A stretch of DNA of 64,000 nt from Bradyrhizobium sp. ISRA430. Lineage in GTDB: Bacteria > Pseudomonadota > Alphaproteobacteria > Rhizobiales > Xanthobacteraceae. This document shows positions 56,985-64,000 of the stretch, piece after piece. The notes under the pieces were generated by a model. It searched no databases. It saw only the letters and a list, made by a program, of their open reading frames with translations, and had not been told where the DNA came from. The stretch's first letter is position 1, and each line of letters opens with the position of its first letter. The position numbers and the translations under genes were made by a program. The stretch covers positions 7,542,501-7,606,500 of the forward strand of contig NZ_CP094516.1 in NCBI RefSeq assembly GCF_029909975.1, given 5' to 3'.

Positions 56985-58411
56985 GCCTCTTCACTAACCT
57001 CCGCAAATGGCAGGGTGAACTGAAACATCGTGCCGCCGCTCGGATTCGCTTCCGCGGAGATGTGGCCGCCATGTGACTCGATGATCGTCCGGCAGATTGA
57101 TAGTCCCACACCCATGCCATGCTCCTTGGTCGTGACAAAGGGCTGGAACAGGCGGTCGGCGATATCAGGGCTGATGCCGGGGCCCGTATCAGCAACGGTA
57201 AACCTGGCGAGGCCATCGACCTTCGCAACTCCGACGGTCAATTCGCGGCGCGGGCAGGAAGCCATCGCCTCGATTGCATTGCGTATCAAGTTAAGCGCGA
57301 CCTGCTGGATCTGGATCTTGTCGACGATTATTGATGGCAGATCGCGGTCGCTGCGGATAGCGACGCGTACGCCTTGCTCCCTGGCGCCGAGTAGAGCCAG
57401 AGCCACAGCCTCTTCAAGGAGCGTGAGCGGATTCTCCACAGTGTGATGCGTCTCGCCCTTGGCAACGAATTCCCGCAGGCGCTTGATGATATCGCCGGCG
57501 CGCAGAGCCTGTTGGGCGGCGTGTTCGAGCGCATCACCAATGCGGTTGGCGTCCGGCTTGTCGGACGCCAACAGAGCCTTTGCGCCGCGCATGTAGTTTG
57601 TAATTGCGGAGAGCGGCTGGTTGATCTCATGGGCAATAGACGATGCCATCTCACCCATGGCGGTCAGCCGCGACACGTGCACGAGTTCAGATTGCAGTTC
57701 TTGCAAGCGCCGTTCCTGCGCCCGCCGTTCGGTGAGGTCTCGGATGAAGCCGGTAAAGAACCGTTCGCCGCGCACTTTGGCCTCACCGACGGCAAGCTCC
57801 ATCGGAAAGGTCGAGCCGTCGCTCCGTTCGCCCACCACGATGCGGCCGATGCCGATGATGTGCCGCTCGCCGGTGGTCAGATAACGTTCGATGTAGCGGT
57901 CGTGCTCGGCGCGGTAGGGCCGCGGCATCAACCTCGATACATTCGTTCCGACCACTTCGTCCGGAGACCAACCAAATAAACGCACTGCCGCGGCGCTGAA
58001 CGAGCGAATGATGCCCTTCTCGTCAATTACGATCATGGCTTCCGGCACGGTGTCCAGAATCGACTGCAGATGGGCTAGCCGATACCGCGCCTGCTCTGAT
58101 TCCCGCCGCAGCCGATTGCCCATGAAGCCAAGCAGGGGACCAAGTACCGCGAATTCTGCGATATCGATCATGTTTGCGGAATCGGTGATGAGGACTTTTC
58201 CAAGAAATGCCAGGCTGATGACGAAGCAGAGCGAGGTAGCGAAGATCGCCGGTCCACGGCCGCCGGCGAAAGCGGCAAAAGCGACGACCGGAAGGTAGAT
58301 GATCGTAAACGTGCGGTCCTGAAGATACGGGTTTAGCGCCGCGCGCAGCACGAGACCCAGCGCGGCGGCTGCCGCGGCAGTGCCGTAGCGGTACCAGATG
58401 TGGTCGGGCAT
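56981..58411 (-). CDS. fixL: FixL oxygen-sensing histidine kinase (membrane type)
   Basis: A 476-residue sensor kinase. The N-terminal 100 residues carry about four membrane segments (for example [17 protein letters not shown] and [16 protein letters not shown]). The heme PAS domain follows, with the proximal His184 in [12 protein letters not shown] and conserved Arg in the same region. The kinase core has phospho-His261 in [16 protein letters not shown], the N box [11 protein letters not shown], and G boxes DTGPGIS and GMGVGLSI. With oxygen on heme the kinase is off; without it, FixJ is phosphorylated. B. japonicum FixL is reported as soluble, while that of Sinorhizobium meliloti is membrane-bound, so this one resembles the latter in topology. 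Confidence 0.95.
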   Translation of the reverse strand: MPDHIWYRYGTAAAAAALGLVLRAALNPYLQDRTFTIIYLPVVAFAAFAGGRGPAIFATSLCFVISLAFLGKVLITDSANMIDIAEFAVLGPLLGFMGNRLRRESEQARYRLAHLQSILDTVPEAMIVIDEKGIIRSFSAAAVRLFGWSPDEVVGTNVSRLMPRPYRAEHDRYIERYLTTGERHIIGIGRIVVGERSDGSTFPMELAVGEAKVRGERFFTGFIRDLTERRAQERRLQELQSELVHVSRLTAMGEMASSIAHEINQPLSAITNYMRGAKALLASDKPDANRIGDALEHAAQQALRAGDIIKRLREFVAKGETHHTVENPLTLLEEAVALALLGAREQGVRVAIRSDRDLPSIIVDKIQIQQVALNLIRNAIEAMASCPRRELTVGVAKVDGLARFTVADTGPGISPDIADRLFQPFVTTKEHGMGVGLSICRTIIESHGGHISAEANPSGGTMFQFTLPFAEVSEEA

Positions 58412-58512
58412 GTTTCCTGGCAGACCCTCTCATTCGATCGACTTTACATTGTTTGCCCACGAGAGGCCACCGGAGGCAGCCGCGCCCTAACTCACGCCAA
58501 TCACGGTCGCCC

Positions 58513-58740
58513 CTATCCAGGCCAGATGCGCCAGTGCGTCGGCTGCACGGCGACATGTTCACCGGTCTTGGCCTTGATCCAGCCGCCGAAGATCCGGCGG
58601 CAAGGAAAGACCACCCGGTGAATGGTATTACCCTCGATCACGGCAATCTCCAGATCCCGATCAAAGGGCGCCGATTCGAGCCGCTCCCAGGTCAGGTTGT
58701 CATGAGATCCTGGACGGTGTTCATCGCCGCGGGCTGACAA
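58513..58740 (-). CDS. Small hypothetical protein upstream of fixL
   Basis: A 75-residue protein with a compact, conserved-looking core: PFDRDLEIAVIEGNTIHRVV, FPCRRIFGGWIKAKTGEHVA, and PTHWRIWPG. From memory, similar small proteins occur widely in Bradyrhizobium with Cys-Arg-Arg and HPTHWR motifs. Its start lies 2 bases from the stop of the preceding gene at 58743, so it is the last gene of a three-gene minus-strand set behind the FixK box at 59488. fixL starts 101 bases downstream. Function unknown. Confidence 0.65.
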   Translation of the reverse strand: MSARGDEHRPGSHDNLTWERLESAPFDRDLEIAVIEGNTIHRVVFPCRRIFGGWIKAKTGEHVAVQPTHWRIWPG

Positions 58741-58742
58741 AT

Positions 58743-59087
58743 TCAGGCAACCTTCTGAACACTACGGACGAGATCGCTGGGCCTCCGCGGGAACAGGCTC
58801 AGCCCAATATTGCCCAGGCGGCGCGTGGTCTCGAGCGCGTCAGTCGCGGCCGGGACTTTATCGGCCGTGGCGTCGTTGAACCTATCGTGCCGGGACATGA
58901 TCCGCTCGCCAAACGAAATATTAGGATTGGCGGCGCGAAACAACTCCCCGGCTTCGGTCGAATCGATCTGGATCAGCTCAAGCCCGCGGCGGTTGGTGTT
59001 GATCGTTGTTCTGCAGAAGTTAGACTGGACTGCCGCTCCCGCAATCTGGCCTGCGGCGGCGGGACGAATGTCGCCGTGGTCTGTCAT
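58743..59087 (-). CDS. Hypothetical protein, 114 aa, in small FixK-type operon
   Basis: From the ATG at 59087, with AAGGA about 10 bases upstream, the product is 114 residues, without signal peptide or membrane helix. It includes NTNRRGLELIQIDSTEAGEL, FRAANPNISFGERIMSRHDR and DALETTRRLGNIGLSLFPRR. The stop is 2 bases from the next gene, which suggests translational coupling. The family is not recognised. Placement between two other small genes behind a FixK site suggests a low-oxygen role, which is inference. Confidence 0.55.
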   Translation of the reverse strand: MTDHGDIRPAAAGQIAGAAVQSNFCRTTINTNRRGLELIQIDSTEAGELFRAANPNISFGERIMSRHDRFNDATADKVPAATDALETTRRLGNIGLSLFPRRPSDLVRSVQKVA

Positions 59088-59241
59088 GTCGAAACATCCT
59101 TCGTTGGTGAGAAATCTCCTTGTCCCACGGGGCGTCAGCGTGGGGCATTGGGTTTTGATGACGTCAGCCGCGCCCTTGCGAGCGGGGCGGCATCCCCAAG
59201 CGAGAACCGGAAGACGCCGGAATTCGCTTGACGCCATTGGC

Positions 59242-59433
59242 CTAGCTGCGCTCGGCTCCGATCATAGCGCCGGTCCGGAGGTCGATGAAGTGGACGCCAT
59301 CGCAAGTGGCGCAGGTTATCGGGTGCAGGTCATTGGCACCCGGCTCGGGTGCGTCCGGCAGCAGTCCTTGAACTCGGTCGCCGGTATTTGGACATGAAAA
59401 GATGATGGGGCGCCAAGTCTTTCTGTTTGCCAT
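59242..59433 (-). CDS. Small protein with paired cysteines, FixK-box controlled
   Basis: A 63-residue protein: TWRPIIFSCPNTGDRVQGLL, then HPITCATCDGVHFIDLRTGA. Three cysteines (C-x-N-T-G and C-x-x-C) and the strand-turn pattern look like a small zinc-ribbon-like fold. Related small proteins are frequent in Bradyrhizobium, as far as I recall. A perfect FixK site is centred 62 bases upstream of the start, so FixK activation at low oxygen is likely. It heads a set of three small genes on the minus strand. Function unknown. Confidence 0.68.
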   Translation of the reverse strand: MANRKTWRPIIFSCPNTGDRVQGLLPDAPEPGANDLHPITCATCDGVHFIDLRTGAMIGAERS

Positions 59434-59487
59434 GTGTCTGACCTTGGACTGGAAAATCGCTTATATCAGTGGGCGGCCGCCGCAGTA

Positions 59488-59501
59488 TTGATACAGGTCA
59501 A
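59488..59501 (-). promoter_or_regulatory. FixK box
   Basis: TTGATACAGGTCAA is a perfect TTGA-N6-TCAA site. It lies 54 bases upstream of the small gene starting at 59433 on the minus strand. Confidence 0.85.
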
Positions 59502-60331
59502 AAGAGCTGATGCGCGTCCAGAACGGCCGACGTCGAGCGGCCGCTGCGAGCCGGACAGGGGCGCCTTGCAGACATGTTCCAACTCGGGCGATCCACCGGG
59601 GCCTCGCGTTGGTCCGCAACACGCCAGCGTGTAGCCGGGTTGATTTGAGGCGCACCGCACTCGGATTAGGCCACGGAGATGGTCAATCGATTGCTCGCCT
59701 CGCATTTTCGGTAGTCTTGCCGGCGCTGATCGCAGCCATAGGCTTTGGCGCGGAAGTCCTGAACTTGGGCTTATCGAAACGTTGGCTGCGACAAGCCTGA
59801 TCATCGACTTTGCTGTCACGGCGGCAGGTTAGACCGTCCGGAGCGAGATCGGGGCGGTTCGCCTCTTTTGCCCACGATCACGTTCGCGTAGGTCTCGCCG
59901 TCGATAGCGCCCGGCCATCGGCGCGCGTCGGAAATGGCTCCGGCCGGTGATTGGCCAATGACCCGGCGCTTGCGGCAACGCCTCGTGAGACCACTATGCA
60001 TCGCGTGTAAAGTTCGCGGCATCGAGGTTCCACATTGCCGGCGACTAAGTATGGGATTGACAGAGATCAATCGTCGGCATCTGGGGAGTGACGGCTTCAT
60101 GCTGCTCTCAACCGTCTGTTCGAGACATTCCTCGAACCGCGCCTCAATTTTGCCGGTCGAGGGCAGAGCAGACGGAAGGCACTGTCCCTCGGCCACTTCA
60201 AAACAGAGTGCGATCCGCCAAGTTGGACAGATAGCGATTACGGGGTCTGCGGGACAACAGGAGCGCTCGCGCCGCACTGCCCAAGGCTCGACCTTATCTC
60301 GATGGAGCGGACAAACTCTTTGGCATGCTGC
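59502..60331. other. Gap of about 0.83 kb
   Basis: No recognisable gene. Minus-strand frames 59816-60415 and plus-strand frame 59934-60335 give no family and look out of frame. Confidence 0.4.
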
Positions 60332-60345
60332 TTGAGACAGATCAA
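60332..60345 (+). promoter_or_regulatory. FixK box, one base off consensus
   Basis: TTGAGACAGATCAA keeps both outer TTGA and TCAA half-sites. It lies 60 bases upstream of the small gene at 60406. Confidence 0.65.
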
Positions 60346-60405
60346 ATACTCTTGTGGCGCGAATGGCAGAATGGGGGATAAGCAAACCCACGGCAAGAGG
60401 GTGCC

Positions 60406-60633
60406 ATGCCTTCATTTAACGTTCGGTTCATTAAGACCGTTTGTGACGATACCGGTCACGAGCATCGTGCCTGTCAGGCATCGTTCGAGGTCGATGCCGC
60501 CTCGCTGAGTGCTGCTGCACAGCAGGCGGAGACCGATTTTTGCACCCAAAAAGGTGTCCGCGATTGGACAGTCTTCGCCGATGCGATGGAGCTTCGAACT
60601 CCGCCTGCATTGCCGCCGGCATGGGGTGGTTAG
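60406..60633 (+). CDS. Small hypothetical protein with FixK-type site
   Basis: A 75-residue protein: MPSFNVRFIKTVCDDTGHEH, RACQASFEVDAASLSAAAQQ, then FCTQKGVRDWTVFADAMEL. The pattern of a short beta-alpha-beta fold with three cysteines is protein-like. A small gene in this position, between fixL and fixN, is also known in B. japonicum, as I recall, but the match was not checked. A TTGA-N6-TCAA site lies 60 bases upstream, so low-oxygen activation by FixK is likely. Function unknown. Confidence 0.7.
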   Translation: MPSFNVRFIKTVCDDTGHEHRACQASFEVDAASLSAAAQQAETDFCTQKGVRDWTVFADAMELRTPPALPPAWGG

Positions 60634-60648
60634 CCTGAGTGTGGCCGG

Positions 60649-60792
60649 GGAAGTCTGCGAATTCTCACCATCGAGACGGTGAGCCGGATCTTCACGAAGC
60701 TCGAGACTGACGGCGTGATTCATATTTATACGGTTGGCATTCGTTTCTTGGATCTGGAATGCGCCAGGCAGCTCGCACTGTGGGGTGCGTGA
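60649..60792 (+). pseudogene. Helix-turn-helix fragment of an FNR/FixK-type regulator
   Basis: The plus strand reads LTIETVSRIFTKLETDGVIH, then GIRFLDLECARQLAL and a TGA at 60790. This is the recognition helix and end of a CRP/FNR protein, very like the helix of the FixK at 53661 (LTIETVSRTFTQLEQNGVIA). The upstream part of the gene is gone. It ends 18 bases before the FixK box of fixN. Confidence 0.65.
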
Positions 60793-60810
60793 GACGCGGC
60801 ATCCCCAAAA

Positions 60811-60824
60811 TTGATCGAGGTCAA
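60811..60824 (+). promoter_or_regulatory. FixK box of the fixNOQP region
   Basis: TTGATCGAGGTCAA is a perfect FixK-type palindrome. It lies 50 bases upstream of the 44-residue gene at 60875 and about 290 bases upstream of fixN. FixK2 control of fixNOQP is established in B. japonicum. Confidence 0.9.
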
Positions 60825-60874
60825 AGACGCATTCCTGAAAGTGACCATAGTCGGGACCTCAAAAGGAGATCCTC

Positions 60875-61009
60875 ATGCCCCTCGATGCCGTTCTGGTTTG
60901 CGCAGTCGTCACGTCCATCTTCGTCGTTTTCGCCGCGGCCCCCGCCTGGGCAAGAGCGCCGCTAAGCCACCCGGTCACCGTGGCTGAACCGAAGCGTCGC
61001 GCGTTCTGA
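60875..61009 (+). CDS. 44-aa membrane/exported peptide upstream of fixN
   Basis: AAAAGGAG stands 5 bases before the ATG, the strongest ribosome site in this area. The peptide has one hydrophobic stretch (MPLDAVLVCAVVTSIFVVFA, residues 1-20), then AAPAWARAPLSHPVTVAEPK and a basic end. It looks like a signal peptide with a short mature part, or a small membrane-anchored peptide. It is the first gene behind the FixK box, 102 bases before fixN, so it is probably co-transcribed with fixNOQP. Function unknown. Confidence 0.7.
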   Translation: MPLDAVLVCAVVTSIFVVFAAAPAWARAPLSHPVTVAEPKRRAF

Positions 61010-61111
61010 TCTCCGAAACCCAAAGCCAAGTCCCGTTCTCCTGGCTCGAACCAGGACAGGACGCAGAAGGAAGACGGGCTGGCAGGTCAGCTCACGTTCA
61101 CGAGGGACTCA

Positions 61112-62761
61112 ATGAACCGATCTCAATCTGAGAAGCGGATGACGCACGGCGAAGCCGGGCTCGCGCTGTTCTTCGCTGCGCTCGGCTATTTCTGTGTCAT
61201 CGCGGCTGCTAAAGCGGTTGATCCAGCCTTCGGGTTCCACGCAGCCCTCGGAGCGCTGGCCAGCATCGCGGCGGTATTCACGATCGTGAATCGATACTAC
61301 GACCGTCCGGCGTTGCTGCCGCCTGCAGAGATTGGTGGCTGGCCGAACTACAACATGGGCCCGGTCAAGTTCAGTGCCGTCATGGCGATGTTCTGGGGGA
61401 TCGCCGGGTTCCTCGTCGGACTAATTATCGCGTCCCAATTGGCGTGGCCCCCGCTGAATTTCGATCTGCCCTGGACGAGTTTCGGCCGCTTGCGTCCGCT
61501 GCATACGTCAGCGGTTGTGTTTGCGTTCGGTGGAAACGTGCTGATCGGGACTTCCTTCTATGTGGTGCAGAAGACCTGCCGCGCGCGCCTCGCCGGCGAC
61601 CTGGCGCCATGGTTCGTCGTCCTAGGCTATAACTTCTTCATCCTGATCGCGGGCACTGGCTATCTGCTGGGCGTGACGCAGTCCAAGGAATATGCCGAGC
61701 CTGAATGGTATTCGGATCTGTGGCTGACGATCGTCTGGGTGACGTATCTGCTCGTCTTCGTCGGGACGATTATCAAGCGCAAGGAGCCGCACATCTTCGT
61801 GGCCAACTGGTTCTATCTCGCCTTTATCGTCACCATCGCGGTCCTTCATCTCGGCAACAATCCGGCGCTGCCGGTATCCGTGTTCGGCTCGAAGTCCTAC
61901 ATCGCGTGGGGCGGCGTTCAGGATGCGATGTTCCAATGGTGGTACGGCCACAACGCCGTCGGGTTCTTCCTGACTGCCGGCTTCCTCGCGATCATGTACT
62001 ACTTCATCCCGAAGCGCGTCGAGCGACCCATCTATTCCTATCGCCTGTCGATTATCCATTTCTGGGCGCTGATCTTTCTCTACATCTGGGCTGGGCCGCA
62101 TCATCTGCACTACACGGCGCTACCCGACTGGACTCAGACACTCGGTATGACGTTCTCGCTGATGCTGTGGATGCCCTCATGGGGCGGCATGATCAACGGC
62201 CTCATGACGCTGGCGGGCGCCTGGGACAAGCTGCGGAGCGATCCCGTGCTGCGCATGCTGGTCGTCTCCGTTGCCTTCTATGGTATGGCGACGTTCGAAG
62301 GCCCGATGATGTCGATCAAGGTCATCAACTCGCTCAGCCACTACACCGACTGGACTATCGGACACGTGCATTCTGGTGCACTGGGCTGGGTCGGATTCGT
62401 GTCGTTCGGCGCGTTGTACTGCCTCGTGCCCTGGGCGTGGAATCGCAAGGGTCTCTACAGCCTCAAGCTGGTCAACTGGCACTTCTGGATCGCAATGCTC
62501 GGCATCGTGCTCTACATCTCGGCAATGTGGGTGTCTGGAATCGTGCAAGGGTTGATGTGGCGCGCCTACACCTCGCTCGGCTTCCTCGAATATTCCTTCA
62601 TCGAGACGGTCGAAGCGATGCATCCGTTCTATGTTATCCGCGCGGCGGGCGGGGCGCTGTTCCTGATCGGTGGGCTGATCATGGCCTATAATCTCTGGAT
62701 GACGGTGCGCGTTGGCGAGGCCGAAGCGACGTCGCCCCGTGCCCTGCAGCCAGCTGAATGA
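61112..62761 (+). CDS. fixN: FixN, cbb3 cytochrome c oxidase catalytic subunit
   Basis: A 549-residue membrane protein with about 12 helices, the catalytic subunit of the high-affinity cbb3 oxidase that respires at the very low oxygen of nodules. Metal ligands are visible: His in [17 protein letters not shown] for the low-spin heme, the copper site His in [18 protein letters not shown] and the His pair in [17 protein letters not shown], and the heme His pair in [23 protein letters not shown] lies before the ATG at 61112. It is followed after 10 bases by fixO. Length and motif set are normal. Confidence 0.97.
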   Translation: MNRSQSEKRMTHGEAGLALFFAALGYFCVIAAAKAVDPAFGFHAALGALASIAAVFTIVNRYYDRPALLPPAEIGGWPNYNMGPVKFSAVMAMFWGIAGFLVGLIIASQLAWPPLNFDLPWTSFGRLRPLHTSAVVFAFGGNVLIGTSFYVVQKTCRARLAGDLAPWFVVLGYNFFILIAGTGYLLGVTQSKEYAEPEWYSDLWLTIVWVTYLLVFVGTIIKRKEPHIFVANWFYLAFIVTIAVLHLGNNPALPVSVFGSKSYIAWGGVQDAMFQWWYGHNAVGFFLTAGFLAIMYYFIPKRVERPIYSYRLSIIHFWALIFLYIWAGPHHLHYTALPDWTQTLGMTFSLMLWMPSWGGMINGLMTLAGAWDKLRSDPVLRMLVVSVAFYGMATFEGPMMSIKVINSLSHYTDWTIGHVHSGALGWVGFVSFGALYCLVPWAWNRKGLYSLKLVNWHFWIAMLGIVLYISAMWVSGIVQGLMWRAYTSLGFLEYSFIETVEAMHPFYVIRAAGGALFLIGGLIMAYNLWMTVRVGEAEATSPRALQPAE

Positions 62762-62771
62762 GGACAGGGCA

Positions 62772-63506
62772 ATGTCGTTCTGGAAGCGTCATCAAATCTT
62801 TGAAAAGAATTCGATCATTCTCATTACCGGCATCCTGCTGGTGATTGCCATCGGCGGCCTCGTCGAGATCACACCCCTTTTCTACCTCAAGAGCACCATC
62901 GAGGTGGTCGACGGCGTGAGACCCTACACGCCGCTCGAGCTCGCCGGGCGCAACATCTATGTCCGGGAGGGCTGCTATCTATGCCACTCCCAGATGATCC
63001 GCCCGCTGCGTGATGAAGTCGAGCGTTACGGTCACTTCTCGCTCGCCGCTGAGAGCATGTACGACCACCCGTTCCAATGGGGCTCGAAGCGGACGGGGCC
63101 GGATCTCGCCCGCGTCGGCGCCAAATATTCGGATGACTGGCACGTGGCCCACCTGACCAACCCGCGCGCCATCGTGCCGCGATCGGTGATGCCGGGCTAT
63201 CCGTTCCTCGCCGACAACGAGATCGATCCGAGCACCATCGCCGACCACATGCGCGCCTTGCGGACCATCGGGGTGCCCTACAGCGATGATCAAATCGCGA
63301 ATGCGGCAGCTGACATGAAAGCCCAGGACGACCCAGACAATGCGGGCAGCGATGGCTTCGCCAAGCGATACGCCAAGGCGTCGGTCCGTAATTTTGACGG
63401 CAAGCCGGGCCTGCCGACGGAGATGGATGCGCTCATAGCGTACCTGCAGATGCTCGGCACGCTAATCGAATTCAAGCTTTACAACGAAAAAGCCAACCTT
63501 CGCTGA
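62772..63506 (+). CDS. fixO: FixO, cbb3 oxidase monoheme cytochrome c subunit
   Basis: A 244-residue membrane-anchored cytochrome c. The N-terminal anchor is [20 protein letters not shown]. The single heme site is CYLCH (Cys68, Cys71, His72), and a Met in [15 protein letters not shown] is the likely axial ligand. It passes electrons from FixP to FixN on the periplasmic side. The ATG at 62772 is 10 bases after the fixN stop; an in-frame ATG at 62712 would overlap fixN. Family length is normal. Confidence 0.96.
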   Translation: MSFWKRHQIFEKNSIILITGILLVIAIGGLVEITPLFYLKSTIEVVDGVRPYTPLELAGRNIYVREGCYLCHSQMIRPLRDEVERYGHFSLAAESMYDHPFQWGSKRTGPDLARVGAKYSDDWHVAHLTNPRAIVPRSVMPGYPFLADNEIDPSTIADHMRALRTIGVPYSDDQIANAAADMKAQDDPDNAGSDGFAKRYAKASVRNFDGKPGLPTEMDALIAYLQMLGTLIEFKLYNEKANLR

Positions 63507-63515
63507 GAAAACACG

Positions 63516-63680
63516 ATGAAGGCGATTTTGACGGTCCATAACCTTGCGTCAGATCTCGTGACCACAATCTGGACGCCGGCTTTTGTGGCGATCTTCCTTG
63601 CGATCACCGCATATGCGTTCTGGCCCCGCAAAAAGGCGGAGTTTGACGAGGCCGCCAAACTGCCGTTGCGGGAGGAGTAG
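63516..63680 (+). CDS. fixQ: FixQ, cbb3 oxidase small subunit
   Basis: A 54-residue protein with one membrane helix (FVAIFLAITAYAFWPRKK) and a charged C-terminal tail (KAEFDEAAKLPLREE). This is the usual form of FixQ/CcoQ, which stabilises the oxidase complex. It starts 9 bases after fixO and ends 3 bases before fixP, so the four genes form a tight operon. Confidence 0.93.
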   Translation: MKAILTVHNLASDLVTTIWTPAFVAIFLAITAYAFWPRKKAEFDEAAKLPLREE

Positions 63681-63683
63681 GAG

Positions 63684-64000
63684 ATGTCCGATCACAGTGA
63701 ATTTGACTCTCTCTCGAGAAGATCTACGACCGGGCATGAATGGGACGGCATCAAGGAGCTGGACACGCCGATGCCCCGCTGGTGGGTGATCACGTTCTAT
63801 CTCACCATTTTGTGGGCGATCGGCTATTGGATCGTGTATCCGGCCTGGCCGCTGATCTCCGGCAGCACGATCGGTATGTTCGGCTATTCGACCCGGGCTG
63901 ACGTCGGAGTCGAGCTCGCCAATCTCGAGCAGGTGCGTGGTGACAAGATGGCGGCGCTCGGCGCGGCTTCGCTCGTCGAGATCGAGAACGATCCGGCGTT
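63684..64000 (+). CDS. fixP: FixP, cbb3 oxidase diheme cytochrome c subunit (cut by window end)
   Basis: The ATG at 63684 follows the fixQ stop by 3 bases with GGAGGAG upstream. The visible 105 residues read HEWDGIKELDTPMPRWWVIT, a membrane anchor (FYLTILWAIGYWIVYPAWPL) and TRADVGVELANLEQVRG. This is the N-terminus of FixP/CcoP. The two CxxCH heme sites lie beyond the window. FixP receives electrons from the bc1 complex through a soluble cytochrome c. Confidence 0.93.
   Translation, partial: MSDHSEFDSLSRRSTTGHEWDGIKELDTPMPRWWVITFYLTILWAIGYWIVYPAWPLISGSTIGMFGYSTRADVGVELANLEQVRGDKMAALGAASLVEIENDPA

Overview
The window looks like a symbiosis region of a Bradyrhizobium-type nodulating alphaproteobacterium. 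The evidence is a sigma-54 (-24/-12) promoter in front of fixA, a nitrogen-fixation type groES-groEL operon with a NifA activator site, the type III effector protease NopT with tts-box-like motifs, and the microaerobic block fixK, fixJ, fixL and fixNOQP at the right end. Genes are sparse. Between them lie long stretches of decayed DNA holding recognisable gene fragments and several broken insertion sequences, as expected for accessory DNA built by transfer and decay. No rRNA, complete tRNA, CRISPR array or replication origin was seen.

Left third (1-24 kb). The window opens in the last codons of an HWE-type sensor kinase. It continues through small unknown proteins to fixA behind its sigma-54 promoter. 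Next comes a two-gene oxidase unit: a heme-oxygenase-like protein fused to a GFA zinc domain, directly followed by a 2-oxoglutarate/Fe(II) oxygenase. It is followed by a frameshifted C48 (Ulp1-like) effector protease, an ATP-grasp ligase with a dead adenylation gene upstream, a GcrA-like protein, an M20 carboxypeptidase, a twice-frameshifted flavin reductase and a TrpD-like protein without its GTGGD motif. A biotin carboxylase pseudogene is split by an intact IS630 element. NopT closes the region.

Middle (24-52 kb). IS66 and IS256 remnants surround an intact FitAB/VapBC-like toxin-antitoxin pair. Further right are an acyl-CoA dehydrogenase, a GH51 arabinofuranosidase, groESL with promoter, NifA site and terminator, an FkbM methyltransferase, a flavin monooxygenase of the acyl-CoA dehydrogenase fold, a Tat-exported beta-carbonic anhydrase behind a secreted nuclease, and metE under a cobalamin riboswitch. 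Three pure TC tracts, five copies of a quasi-palindromic motif and two copies of an 82-85 bp inverted-repeat element are scattered through decayed DNA. Fragments of fucU, bioF, hemN and an aldolase gene lie here too.

Right end (52-64 kb). This is the microaerobic control block. FixL senses oxygen and passes phosphate to FixJ. FixJ-type control is expected for the CRP/FNR regulator FixK. FixK would act at the three TTGA-N6-TCAA sites seen here: before fixNOQP, before a small-protein gene at 60406, and before a three-gene small-protein operon that runs towards fixLJ. A hemerythrin gene follows fixK. fixN, fixO and fixQ are complete; fixP is cut by the window end.
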